DNA of 64,000 nt, from contig NZ_QAOX01000003.1 in assembly GCF_003050935.1 (NCBI RefSeq), positions 248,001 through 312,000 on the forward strand, read 5' to 3'. This document shows, piece by piece, positions 10,183-19,697 of this stretch; position 1 is the first letter of the stretch; each line of letters opens with the position of its first letter. The notes beneath the pieces were generated by a model. It saw only the letters and a program-made list of their open reading frames with translations. It was not told where the DNA came from and made no database searches. The stretch comes from Luteibacter sp. OK325. Its GTDB lineage: Bacteria > Pseudomonadota > Gammaproteobacteria > Xanthomonadales > Rhodanobacteraceae. The translations under genes and the position numbers were made by a program.

Positions 10183-10398
10183 TCGAATGCCCGTTCGTTG
10201 TTTAGATGTGATGAGCCACGGCGCGAAATCGCCGTGGCTTAATCTTCTCTTAATAGTGAACTTATGGGTATTGAATCTATTGCGGCGACGCCGCATCTCA
10301 TTTCTGGACGCACGGCACCCCCGCTCGTGTGTTGTGGCGAGTTGGCATCCCCATGCCACCCGCATCGAACGCATAAAGAATAAGCAGGAGTTTTCCCC

Positions 10399-10980
10399 AT
10401 GAAAAAGACCCTCATCGCCCTTGGCCTCATGGCGGCCGGTATGGTTGCGGCCCCGGCTTTCGCGCAGGACGCCAGCGGCGCCGGCTTCTTCGTCAACGGC
10501 AGTGCCGGACGCGCGCAAGTGAACAAGGGCAATTACGACGGGCATGACGTCGCCTATGACATCAACGGCGGTTATCGCTGGGCTGTAAGCCCGTCGCTCG
10601 CGCTGGGTGTCGAAGGCGGTTACAACGACCTTGGCAACATCCACGCCAAGCACCTGGTCACCGGTGGCAACGCCATCGACGGCCGCAAGTCGAGCCTGCA
10701 TGGCTGGACCGCCGGCGTGAACGGTCGCTTCAACATCGATCCGAAGTGGTACATCAGCGGCCGTGCCGGTCTCTACGCCTGGAAGGGCGACGGTGTGAGC
10801 CACGACGACATCACGCGCCACAACTTTGACAAGACCAGCTGGTATGCCGGCGCAGGCGTGGGCTACAACCTCACGCAGGACTTCAGCCTCGGCGTGAACT
10901 ACGACCATTACGACGCGAAGAAGAACGGTCTCAACCTGTCCACGAACGTGGCCTCGGTGAGTGCTGAATACCGCTTCTGA
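10399..10980 (+). CDS. Outer-membrane beta-barrel protein, paralog 2
   Basis: A 193-residue barrel with signal peptide MKKTLIALGLMAAGMVAAPA-FAQ, the shared core INGGYRWAVSPSLALGVEGGY-NDLGN and a C-terminal AEYRF. It is the shortest of the three related barrels and lacks the Asn-rich loop of paralog 1. A separate leader of about 215 nt with AGGAG before the ATG suggests its own promoter. A bidirectional terminator follows. Confidence 0.85.
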   Translation: MKKTLIALGLMAAGMVAAPAFAQDASGAGFFVNGSAGRAQVNKGNYDGHDVAYDINGGYRWAVSPSLALGVEGGYNDLGNIHAKHLVTGGNAIDGRKSSLHGWTAGVNGRFNIDPKWYISGRAGLYAWKGDGVSHDDITRHNFDKTSWYAGAGVGYNLTQDFSLGVNYDHYDAKKNGLNLSTNVASVSAEYRF

Positions 10981-11008
10981 TAGAGCGGCTCAACGTGTAG
11001 CAAGAAAA

Positions 11009-11034
11009 AGGCCGGCGCCCTGGAGTGCCGGCCT
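11009..11034 (+). terminator. Shared terminator between converging barrel genes
   Basis: A perfect 8-bp stem AGGCCGGC / GCCGGCCT is preceded by AAAAA and followed by TTTC. It can serve paralog 2 on the plus strand and paralog 3 on the minus strand. Confidence 0.75.
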
Positions 11035-11040
11035 TTCGCG

Positions 11041-11751
11041 TTACTGGAACCGGTACTCGGCGCGAAGGCCGGGGACCGTCACCCGCACATTTTCTTTCCG
11101 CAATTGGCCGAAAACCTGCCCCTTGACCTCGGGGTTGTATCGGTCGAACGAGAGCGCAATACCAAGCCGCGACGTAATGTCGTAGCCGAACGACAGGCCG
11201 TAGTAGTAGGACAGGCTCGTACGCTCGTATTTTTCATGGCTTTCAGATGAGGAGCCGCTGCTGAGCGTCGAGGCGCCGTCGACGTCAAGGCGGGACCGAT
11301 AACGGGCAATACCGCCCCTGGCCGTTAGCGACCAGGCGTCACCGATGATCCAGCGACCGTTGAAGCCAACAAAAGGCGCTTGCGCCTTTTCGCGACGGTT
11401 CTCCCGGGAGTCGATGTACGAACCGATAAAATCCTGGTGTTGGCTATAGCGCGCGGTCGCATTGCCGAGGTCGACGTAACCTCCCTCGATACCGACCTTG
11501 ATCGACTCCGACACAGGCCATCGGTACCCGCCCGAGATGCCGAATGCCTGATCGCTACGATCGGAATGATCGTCGCGCGTACCGATGAAAAGACCCGATG
11601 GACGAGGCATCAGCAGCTGATTCGAGGCGAACTGACTGCGGCCCGCCTGGACGGAGAGGAACGCTTCACCGGTCTCCGCGGTATCTGCGCGAACGGCAGA
11701 AGCTGCCGCAGTGGCGACCGTCAGGACCGCCGTAAGAAGAACTTTCTTCAT
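11041..11751 (-). CDS. Outer-membrane beta-barrel protein, paralog 3
   Basis: A 236-residue barrel. ATG 11751 starts a clean signal peptide (MKKVLLTAVLTVATAAASAVRA-D). The shared core reads ISGGYRWPVSESIKVGIEGGY-VDLGN and the protein ends RAEYRFQ, so the terminal Phe is followed by one Gln. It faces paralogs 1 and 2 across a shared terminator. It has a Ser-rich loop (STLSSGSSSESHE). The arrangement suggests duplication followed by inversion. Function unknown. Confidence 0.82.
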   Translation of the reverse strand: MKKVLLTAVLTVATAAASAVRADTAETGEAFLSVQAGRSQFASNQLLMPRPSGLFIGTRDDHSDRSDQAFGISGGYRWPVSESIKVGIEGGYVDLGNATARYSQHQDFIGSYIDSRENRREKAQAPFVGFNGRWIIGDAWSLTARGGIARYRSRLDVDGASTLSSGSSSESHEKYERTSLSYYYGLSFGYDITSRLGIALSFDRYNPEVKGQVFGQLRKENVRVTVPGLRAEYRFQ

Positions 11752-11887
11752 GAATTTCCCTGTTCCGTTGCCCGCGTCCGTGCAAGACGCGAGGCCCCGC
11801 ATGGCGGGACGGACGCGATTCTAACGCAACTACCAATCGTCGATTGCGAACCCCTATGCGGATTGGCAACGGGGCGGCCACAGTGCT

Positions 11888-14107
11888 TTAGTTCGGCTGA
11901 TATTCCCAACGTTGATTGGCTGTTCCCTGGCAAGCGCCGACCTGGGTCTGCGCACCATTGATCTGGCCGTTGCCCGGGTCCTGCAGGCACATGTCCGAGT
12001 TCAACGCGCGGATCTCGCCGCGCAGGCGCCAGCGCTGGTTCGCCGCGCCCGTACAGTTCCACATCTGCAGAAGCGTGCCGTTTGTCATGCCGTATCCCGT
12101 TGCGTCCAGGCAAAGCCCACCGGCGCTTACGATGCTTCCGTTGGGGCCGAGGTGAAATGTCTGGTTTGGATTCCCCAGGCAATCCCACAGCTGGACCGGC
12201 GTTCCAAGCGAGTTACCTCCGCCTTGCACATCCAGGCACCGCCCGGTGTCGATGCGTATCTGGCCGGATGCTGGATAGAACATCCATCGTTGATTGGGCG
12301 ATCCGACATCATCGTAAAGCTGTAGCCGCGTACCGTTTGCGCTGCCAAAGCTGATGGCGTCGAGGACGCGACCGCCGGCTGCGACTATCGCCGATTCATG
12401 GAACGACCACCGCTGGTTGGACGTCTTCTCTGGTGCAAACAGTTGCACCGGTGTACCGCTAGTGGTTCCGTATCCGGTCACATCCAGGACAAGGTCCGCG
12501 CCACCCCAGATCGTATCGTCGAACGGGTGCTGCACCCATTGCTGCTGGCGCAAGCCGTTGCAAGCCCATACCTGCACAGCGGTGCCATTGGCGGTGCTAC
12601 CGCCGCGGCCGTCGAGGCAACGTCCATTCTGTCCGACGATCTGGCCGGGCTGCGACGTGTCGACAGGAGGTCCCACCGTCGCGCGGAATGTCGCCGCGAT
12701 AGGCATGGTCTGGCTAAGGGTCCGTGCGACATCGGCGGAAGCCGCATCGCCGCAGGGAAGCCCTTTGCAGATGGAACGGTTGGGTGTCGAGTAAAGGCGT
12801 TCAGCTTCCTGCCCGTCGAGACCATAGGACATGACGTCGTAGAATCCCGCCGAATCGTTCCTGTATCCATACGAGAACGCAAACAGACCACCCGTCGAGT
12901 TGGTCTGGCGATTATGCTGCGCGCCGAGGTTATGCCCCATTTCATGAGCCAGCGTGGTCACGGCGCAATACGACGTGTAGCCGTTCCCCAGATCGACGGA
13001 ACCATCGCCGATGACCGAGAACGCCTGGTCGGGCCCAGTCGTGGCGTAATTGGCCTGGGGGATGTAGGCGATGCCGCAGCCGTTCTGGCTGGTGTCGTAG
13101 CGCCGAACAAGCGATACGAGGTCCGCGCCGTACTGGTCGCGATAGAAGCGCAACGAGCCGGGAGTGGCTGCCGTGCTGCCCGATGCCAAGAGGCTGAGCG
13201 TGTCGCCATTGTCGCCCGTGTCCGGGTACGCGACCTCCATCGTGCCGACGAGTCTGAAATCGGCCTGCACATTGGAGTTCAAGAGAATGCTGTTGGCGTT
13301 GTCCACCAGGTTGGTGATAGCCGTCGTAGCCACGTCCGTACCGCCGCGATAGGCCGCATATCCGGTGGTGAACCCGATCATGACATCGACGGTAGGAATC
13401 GTGCCCGACAATGACGGAGCAGCCGACGTGACAACCGATGGCGAGGCAGATGCGGCCACGTTCGTTCCTCCAGCCGTGACCAGCGTGTCACCGCCGGGGC
13501 GCACGCCTTCCTTGAGCTGCGCCAGCGGCGCGGACGCGAGGTAGGTCTTGCCGTGAATGGTCGTCAACTTCAACTGCTGCCCGTTTACCGACGGAAGCGT
13601 GCCGAAGGTAGCGTTGGAGCCGAACGTAATGACGCTGTCCGTCTTGGTGTCGTCGCTATCTTCCCTGCCGATCCAGGTCCAGTTGCCGTCATCGTGCGTG
13701 ATATGACGATCGTAGGCGAGGGACACCTTCGTTCCATCCGGCGTCACCAGTGTCATCCGCCCCGAGAGTGCGGCGGCGAGCGCCTGGTCCACGTCGATCT
13801 TCACGGGGTACAGGGTGTAGCCGTCCTCTTTCTGCGGCGTCACCTCCTGGTTGTACGTGAAGAGAGGCGGCGGTTCGGCACCCGGCGTGGCCGTTATGGA
13901 GGCCAGCCCCACAGGTACACCCGCCGTCCGCCGCTGTGCCGGGAGCGGTGTGGAAACGACCCGTGACGGCGTGCTGGCGGCAGACACTGGCTTCGACGCA
14001 CTACCCTGCCCCACAAGCTTCGCCGGCGGCGCCACCGCCACCCATGCTGCAACCAGCAGCACGCCCCCCAACGCCAACCCCAATGCGAGTCGATCCTTGC
14101 GCTTCAT
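11888..14107 (-). CDS. Secreted reprolysin-like zinc metalloprotease with ricin-type lectin repeats
   Basis: About 739 residues. An N-terminal membrane/signal segment is followed by a pro-region rich in Ser/Thr/Ala (about 30-240) and a metzincin catalytic domain. That domain has the zinc motif HEMGHNLGAQH (about 388-398) and Met-turn YDVMSYG (about 424). After it come two tandem ricin B-type beta-trefoils (about 487-610 and 612-739), with repeated C-L-D and QRW (QxW) units. It probably cleaves proteins outside the cell after binding sugar. ATG 14107 is preferred to the in-frame ATG at 14125 because a G-rich SD lies between them. It reads toward barrel paralog 3; a role in host or predator contact is only a guess. 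Confidence 0.9.
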   Translation of the reverse strand: MKRKDRLALGLALGGVLLVAAWVAVAPPAKLVGQGSASKPVSAASTPSRVVSTPLPAQRRTAGVPVGLASITATPGAEPPPLFTYNQEVTPQKEDGYTLYPVKIDVDQALAAALSGRMTLVTPDGTKVSLAYDRHITHDDGNWTWIGREDSDDTKTDSVITFGSNATFGTLPSVNGQQLKLTTIHGKTYLASAPLAQLKEGVRPGGDTLVTAGGTNVAASASPSVVTSAAPSLSGTIPTVDVMIGFTTGYAAYRGGTDVATTAITNLVDNANSILLNSNVQADFRLVGTMEVAYPDTGDNGDTLSLLASGSTAATPGSLRFYRDQYGADLVSLVRRYDTSQNGCGIAYIPQANYATTGPDQAFSVIGDGSVDLGNGYTSYCAVTTLAHEMGHNLGAQHNRQTNSTGGLFAFSYGYRNDSAGFYDVMSYGLDGQEAERLYSTPNRSICKGLPCGDAASADVARTLSQTMPIAATFRATVGPPVDTSQPGQIVGQNGRCLDGRGGSTANGTAVQVWACNGLRQQQWVQHPFDDTIWGGADLVLDVTGYGTTSGTPVQLFAPEKTSNQRWSFHESAIVAAGGRVLDAISFGSANGTRLQLYDDVGSPNQRWMFYPASGQIRIDTGRCLDVQGGGNSLGTPVQLWDCLGNPNQTFHLGPNGSIVSAGGLCLDATGYGMTNGTLLQMWNCTGAANQRWRLRGEIRALNSDMCLQDPGNGQINGAQTQVGACQGTANQRWEYQPN

Positions 14108-14142
14108 CCGTCCCCCCCCAGGCATTTCTTTCGATAATAAAG

Positions 14143-14167
14143 AAAAACGCCGGGATGAACCCGGCGT
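14143..14167 (-). terminator. Rho-independent terminator of fba
   Basis: On the minus strand a perfect 8-bp stem ACGCCGGG / CCCGGCGT with a five-base loop is followed by TTTTT-CTTT. It lies 25 nt after the fba stop and just upstream of the protease start. Confidence 0.88.
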
Positions 14168-14191
14168 CTGTCTTCACAAATGTGCTTTCGA

Positions 14192-15217
14192 TCAGCCGCG
14201 CTTGGTCCAACGACCCAGTGCAGCGTCGCCATTTTCCTTGGCGCGCTCACGCACAACCTTCTGCGCCTTCTCGTAGTTACCCGTCAGGTCCTTCGACCAG
14301 ACGTTCAGCGCCTCGGCAACGAGCGCGCGCCCGTAAGAGAAGCTGACCGGCCACGGATGCGGGCCCAGCTTGTTGATAAGGTCCAGGTGCTCGGTGGCCT
14401 GCTCGTCGCTCTGGCCGCCCGAAAGAAACACGATGCCCTGCACGCTTGCCGGCACCGTGGTACGGAGGACGCGCACGGTCTCTTCGGCGACCTGTTCCGG
14501 CGTAGCCTGCTCATCCGCGGGCGCATTCTTGCCCGGAATTACCATGCTGACCTTCAGGATGAGGCCTTCGAGCATGACGTTATGCGCATACAACGCATTG
14601 AAGAGGCTGCGCAGCACGGCTTCGTGCACTTCGTAGCTCACGTCGATGTCGTGCGTGCTCTCCGGACCGTCCATGACGATTTCCGGCTCGACCATCGGCA
14701 CCAGACCGGCTTCCTGGCACAACGCGGCGTAGCGAGCCAGATTCTCCATGTTGGCCTCGATGGCCGTGGAGCTCGGGTTGTCGTCGGTGATGTTGATCAC
14801 TGCGCGCCACTTGGCGAACTGCGCGCCGAGCTGCGCATATTCCTTGAGGCGGTCACGCAGGCCGTCGAGGCCTTCGGTGATGACGTCGCCCGGGAAACCC
14901 GCCAGCGGCACCGGACCCTTGTCGACCTTGATGCCCGGGATGATGCCGGCCTTCTTCATGGCGTCGACGAGCGGCGTGCCGTCGCTGGTCTTCTGGCGAA
15001 TGGTTTCGTCAAACAGGATGGCACCGGAAATGTGCTCACCCAGGCCGGGCGCGGTCAGCAGCAACTCGCGATAGCGACGACGATTTTCCTCGGTGTTCTC
15101 GACACCGGCGGCTTCGAAGCGCTTCCTGATGGTGTTGGTGGATTCGTCGACGGCAATGATGCCTTTCCCCGTGGCCACCATCGCCAGCGCGACCTGATCG
15201 AGATTTTCGATGCTCAT
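14192..15217 (-). CDS. fba: Fructose-bisphosphate aldolase, class I
   Basis: A 341-residue class I (Schiff-base) aldolase of the eukaryote-like family. Visible features are the N-terminal substrate region GKGIIAVDESTNTIRKRF, the active-site segment EGLILKVSMV with the Schiff-base lysine (about residue 228), and FLSGGQSDEQAT. It splits fructose 1,6-bisphosphate into two triose phosphates. Most gammaproteobacteria use a class II zinc enzyme for glycolysis; class I here is typical of xanthomonads. It is transcribed alone and ends at a strong terminator. Confidence 0.96.
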   Translation of the reverse strand: MSIENLDQVALAMVATGKGIIAVDESTNTIRKRFEAAGVENTEENRRRYRELLLTAPGLGEHISGAILFDETIRQKTSDGTPLVDAMKKAGIIPGIKVDKGPVPLAGFPGDVITEGLDGLRDRLKEYAQLGAQFAKWRAVINITDDNPSSTAIEANMENLARYAALCQEAGLVPMVEPEIVMDGPESTHDIDVSYEVHEAVLRSLFNALYAHNVMLEGLILKVSMVIPGKNAPADEQATPEQVAEETVRVLRTTVPASVQGIVFLSGGQSDEQATEHLDLINKLGPHPWPVSFSYGRALVAEALNVWSKDLTGNYEKAQKVVRERAKENGDAALGRWTKRG

Positions 15218-15299
15218 GACAACTCCGTTTAGGTGTAGTGGTATGCAAAAACCGGCGGAGTATAAGGGACGACTCCGCGAAAACCGTTGTGCGGCGCGA

Positions 15300-15743
15300 T
15301 CAAGTGGTCTGGTAGCCCGGCAGCTTGCACTTGTCCAGGATCGCCGTTTTCTTAGCGGGATCTTCCGGCAGGTTGAAGCCGGTCACGTAGTAGGTCTGCA
15401 CCGGTACGGCCGTGCCGTTCTGGGAGCCCTTCACGTAGGTGAGCTGCTTGACGATGCTCACGCCGACCTGGCCGAGGTCGCCTGCGGGGACCACCTTTTC
15501 AATCTTGGCGTTCTGCGTGCGGCCGTCGGAGCCGATCATGTAGCTCACTGCGACGCAGGTGGGCTGGTCGAGGTTCTTGCCGGTGTTGGGAACGTCGGGA
15601 TTGACCGACTTGTTGGTCAGGAACCAGTAACCGGTCAGGCGCTCGGGGGCGACACGGCGGAGGTTCTGCGCCTCGGCGGCGCCGGCGACCAGCAGAAGAA
15701 CGGTGGCGGCAATGGCGCCGGTACGGAGCTTGAGTCGGATCAT
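15300..15743 (-). CDS. Periplasmic TonB C-terminal-like protein
   Basis: 147 residues. ATG 15743 is chosen because it begins a signal peptide (MIRLKLRTGAIAATVLLLVA, cleaved near AEA-Q). The mature part resembles the TonB C-terminal fold (YMIGSDGRTQNAKIEKVVP then a Val/Tyr strand), but it has no N-terminal anchor or Pro-rich linker, so it would be a free periplasmic domain. Two cysteines (in PTCVAV and DKCKLP) could form a disulfide. Its partner is unknown; it lies between fba and pyk without evident linkage. Confidence 0.7.
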   Translation of the reverse strand: MIRLKLRTGAIAATVLLLVAGAAEAQNLRRVAPERLTGYWFLTNKSVNPDVPNTGKNLDQPTCVAVSYMIGSDGRTQNAKIEKVVPAGDLGQVGVSIVKQLTYVKGSQNGTAVPVQTYYVTGFNLPEDPAKKTAILDKCKLPGYQTT

Positions 15744-15824
15744 GACGCCCTCGGTGATTTGCCAGGACCTCAAGTTTAACCCTGCGCACGCATGCGATGC
15801 GTGTGAAATCGTGCGGTGGCAGAG

Positions 15825-15986
15825 CATCGCCGCTGAAGCGGCTCCCACACAGGACCTGCGCAGGTCTTGTGTGGGGCCTTGTGTGGGGCCTTGTGTGGGG
15901 CCTTGTGTGGGGCCTTGTGTGGGAGCCGCTTCAGCGGCGATGAGGGTTACCTCACCCTGGTTTTCGCCGATGAATCGGCTCCCACA
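15825..15986. repeat. REP cluster with three units and an internal expansion
   Basis: Two REP units in inverted orientation (about 15825-15850 and 15915-15941) flank a GACCTGCGCAGGTC palindrome and a 12-bp tandem array. A third unit of the GCCGATGAATCGGC subtype ends at 15986. The cluster sits in the pyk 3' flank. Confidence 0.85.
15866..15923. repeat. 12-bp tandem repeat inside the REP cluster
   Basis: The unit CTTGTGTGGGGC is repeated exactly four times plus a ten-base partial copy that merges into the next REP head (CTTGTGTGGGAGCC). The unit is the REP outer end, so the array probably arose by slippage there. Confidence 0.92.
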
Positions 15987-15996
15987 AGAGCCGGCC

Positions 15997-17466
15997 TTAA
16001 AGGTCGCGCAGGCTGTCGGCGATGCCGTCTTCGCCGACGACGAGCAGCTTCAGCGTGTTGGTACCGCCGCCACGGCCGATGTGGTCACCGTGGGTCAGGA
16101 TGACGCGGTCGCCCTTGGCCAGCTTGCCCAGCGCGAACAGGTGCTGGAGCGCGGCGCGTGCGGTGTGCGCCGGGTCGAGGTTGCTCTGCTCGAAGTCCAC
16201 CGGCTGCACGTCGCGCAGCATGAGCATGCGGCGGCGGGCCATGTCCGACGGGGACATCGCGTAGATGGGCACGGCGAAGCGATAACGCGACAGCCACTGG
16301 GCGGTCGCACCGGACTCGGTCAGGGCGACGATGGCGCGCACGCCCACCTGGGCTGCCAGCAGCATCGCGGCCAGCGCGATGGCCTGGTCACTGCGATCCA
16401 GAGAGTGGGTGTCCGGGCGCAGGTCGTCGCGCGGCTCGAACTGACGCTCGGCACCGAGACAGATACGACGCATGGCGGCGACGGCCTTGTCCGGATGCGC
16501 ACCGGCGGCGCTTTCTTCCGAAAGCATCACGGCGTCGGTGCCGTCGATGACGGCATTGGCCACGTCGAGCACTTCGGCGCGGGTCGGGATGGGCGCGCGG
16601 ACCATGGACTGCAGCATCTGCGTCGCGGTAATCACCGAGCGGTTGCGCTGCACGGACTCGCGGATGATCTTCTTCTGCAGACCCGGCAGCTCGGCATCGC
16701 CGATTTCCACACCGAGATCACCGCGAGCGACCATCACCACGTCGGACGCGTCGATGATTTCACCGAGGACGGGAATGGCGTCGGCGCGCTCGATCTTGGA
16801 GACAATGGCGGCATCGCCACCGGCTTCGCGCATCAGGCGACGGGCTTCATGCAGGTCTTCAGCGCAACGGACGAAGGAGACGGCAAGGAAGTCGGCACCC
16901 ATCTCGGCGGCCAGCTTGATGTCGTTGCGGTCCTTGTCGGAAAGCGCACTGACGCTGAGGCCACCGCCCTGGCGGTTGAGGCCCTTGCGCGCGGACAGAC
17001 GGCCACCGATGACGACACGGGTGCGGATTTCGCTGCCCGCAATCTCGATCACCGAAAGGGCGATCAGGCCGTCGTCGAGCAGCAGCACGTCGCCGGCAAC
17101 CACGTCCTTGGGCAGGTCGTAATAGCTGACGCCCACACGCGCCTGGTTACCAGCCGGAGCATCCGCGCGGCAGTCGAGCACGAAGCTGTCACCGGCCATG
17201 AGGTCGATCGGGCCGTCGGCGAACTTCTCGATGCGGATCTTCGGACCCTGCAGGTCAGCCAGGATGCCGACCTCGCGACCCACCTTGTCCGCTGCCGCGC
17301 GGACCGCGGCGGCGCGGGCGCGATGGTCGTCCGGGGTGCCATGCGAGAGATTCAGGCGGACGATGTCCACGCCCTCCTCGAGGATTTTCTCGAGCATGCC
17401 CGGCGCGTCCGTGGCGGGTCCGAGGGTGGCGACGATCTTGGTGCGGCGAACCTGGATATCGGTCAT
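15997..17466 (-). CDS. pyk: Pyruvate kinase
   Basis: A 489-residue enzyme converting phosphoenolpyruvate + ADP to pyruvate + ATP. It shows RRTKIVATLGPATD at the N-terminus, RLNLSHGT, the active-site region SKIERADAI with catalytic Lys (about 220), ARGDLGVEI, and TQMLQSM. The C-terminal allosteric domain is complete. ATG 17466 follows the stop of the S1/P1 nuclease gene by only four bases, so pyk may be read from the nuclease promoter. The tail ends against a REP cluster. Confidence 0.96.
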   Translation of the reverse strand: MTDIQVRRTKIVATLGPATDAPGMLEKILEEGVDIVRLNLSHGTPDDHRARAAAVRAAADKVGREVGILADLQGPKIRIEKFADGPIDLMAGDSFVLDCRADAPAGNQARVGVSYYDLPKDVVAGDVLLLDDGLIALSVIEIAGSEIRTRVVIGGRLSARKGLNRQGGGLSVSALSDKDRNDIKLAAEMGADFLAVSFVRCAEDLHEARRLMREAGGDAAIVSKIERADAIPVLGEIIDASDVVMVARGDLGVEIGDAELPGLQKKIIRESVQRNRSVITATQMLQSMVRAPIPTRAEVLDVANAVIDGTDAVMLSEESAAGAHPDKAVAAMRRICLGAERQFEPRDDLRPDTHSLDRSDQAIALAAMLLAAQVGVRAIVALTESGATAQWLSRYRFAVPIYAMSPSDMARRRMLMLRDVQPVDFEQSNLDPAHTARAALQHLFALGKLAKGDRVILTHGDHIGRGGGTNTLKLLVVGEDGIADSLRDL

Positions 17467-17470
17467 TTTT

Positions 17471-18292
17471 TTAGTCCAGCGTATGGTTGAGCAAGTCGGC
17501 GAGACGCTTTCCCGCAATGCGCAGGCGTGTCTCGGCGACCGGAAGGTATTTGGCCACGTAGGCATCGTCGACCGCGTGGTTGTCCGGGTAGAACCCGTTG
17601 GCGGCGACGATCGAGCAGGATTCCTCGGCCCACTGGGCGTACGGGTTGTCCAGCGGTGGAATCGGCTTGGGCAACGTTACCGGGCCCTGGGCGGCAAGGC
17701 GGTCGGTATAGGCAGGCCACTGGAGGTCGCGGGTGTAGAGCATGCCGGAGTCCCAGACCTTGTGCAGGTTGGAACCCTTGCCATCGAACTGCACCTGGAA
17801 GTCGTTGCCGCCCTTGTCGTCGCGGTTGCCGGCGTGGAGCGGCTGGTGCACGTCGCCCACGAAGTGGACGACGAACTTCAGCGCTTCGGCGCGCTCGGCA
17901 TTGGATTTGTGGCGGTCGCCGAGGATGGCGACGTACTTTTCCAGGCCGCCGACGACGCATTGGCCGTCCTTGCAGTCCAGGGGCGGCACATAGACGCACT
18001 TGCCGTCAGGGAAGTCCATGTAGTGCAGCTTGGCCGTGGCCTTGCCCAGCTCTTTCTGGTCAGGGTCGTTGCGCAGGTGGTCGGGCCAGCTGGCGACGTC
18101 AGCCAGGGAATCGGAGCCGTCGGCCTTCAGAAGGCGCTCCACTTCGGCCCTGGCCGAGGGGTCGAGCTGGCGCCAGGCCAGTTCGGCGACGATACGGTGG
18201 CCGATGTCGCCCCAGGCCTGCACGGTGCTGGCGAAGACGGGGACGGTGAGGGCCAGGAAGGCGGCTAGCGCGCGCTTATGAGTCGTTTTCAT
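17471..18292 (-). CDS. S1/P1-type single-strand-specific nuclease
   Basis: A 273-residue secreted nuclease. A signal peptide ([23 protein letters not shown]) is followed by the mature N-terminus [13 protein letters not shown], whose Trp and His supply part of the trinuclear zinc site. Further ligands are in HYMDFPDG and [22 protein letters not shown]. It degrades single-stranded DNA/RNA in the periplasm or outside. ATG 18292 is chosen because the signal peptide starts there. It is the first gene of an apparent nuclease-pyk unit, divergent from gap. A GGAAACGTTTACA palindrome-like site lies just before the start. Confidence 0.92.
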   Translation of the reverse strand: MKTTHKRALAAFLALTVPVFASTVQAWGDIGHRIVAELAWRQLDPSARAEVERLLKADGSDSLADVASWPDHLRNDPDQKELGKATAKLHYMDFPDGKCVYVPPLDCKDGQCVVGGLEKYVAILGDRHKSNAERAEALKFVVHFVGDVHQPLHAGNRDDKGGNDFQVQFDGKGSNLHKVWDSGMLYTRDLQWPAYTDRLAAQGPVTLPKPIPPLDNPYAQWAEESCSIVAANGFYPDNHAVDDAYVAKYLPVAETRLRIAGKRLADLLNHTLD

Positions 18293-18466
18293 GGAGCTGT
18301 AAACGTTTCCGGACGGGCGAACGGCCAAGTGTGCCACAGCCGGACTGAGACCCGGATGACAGATCGCGGCGGCGCAGCAAGCCGGCCCCTGCGACCTTCC
18401 GTTACCATGGACGTTTACGCCACCCGCCCTTACCTAGTCAGCACATCCCATCCGGAGGCTTGCCCT

Positions 18467-19483
<1,017 letters not shown>

Positions 19484-19501
19484 TCTGGCTGCTCCCGCTG
19501 T

Positions 19502-19524
19502 TGTAGGAGCCGATTTATCGGCGA
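19502..19524. repeat. Single REP unit after gap
   Basis: GGAGCCGATTTATCGGC with a TGTA head lies between the gap stop and its terminator, so it is part of the gap mRNA 3' end. Confidence 0.75.
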
Positions 19525-19527
19525 AAG

Positions 19528-19562
19528 AAGGCCCGCACGGCAACGTGCGGGCCTTCTTTTGT
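19528..19562 (+). terminator. Rho-independent terminator of gap
   Basis: An 11-bp perfect stem AAGGCCCGCAC / GTGCGGGCCTT with a six-base loop is followed by CTTTTGTTT. Confidence 0.92.
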
Positions 19563-19592
19563 TTACGAGGAGTTGCCCCGCTGCCACGCTTC

Positions 19593-19671
19593 TGTAGGAG
19601 CCGCTTCAGCGGCGATGGGTGTTAGCGGCAACCTGGCCCGCTGCCGCGGATCGCAGATAAATCGGTTCCTA
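19593..19671. repeat. Composite REP, left copy flanking the two-gene island
   Basis: A REP (GGAGCCGCTTCAGCGGC) is joined by the core ACCTGGCCCGCTGCCGCG to a decayed opposite REP ending in GGTTCCTA. It has the same orientation as the copy at 21101-21182. Confidence 0.85.
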
Positions 19672-19697
19672 AAGCTACCGGAGTGCACCGCGCGGGC

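Noticed and set aside
15866-15923. Possible CRISPR-like array
   Set aside because: The 12-bp units are contiguous with no spacers and derive from the REP end.
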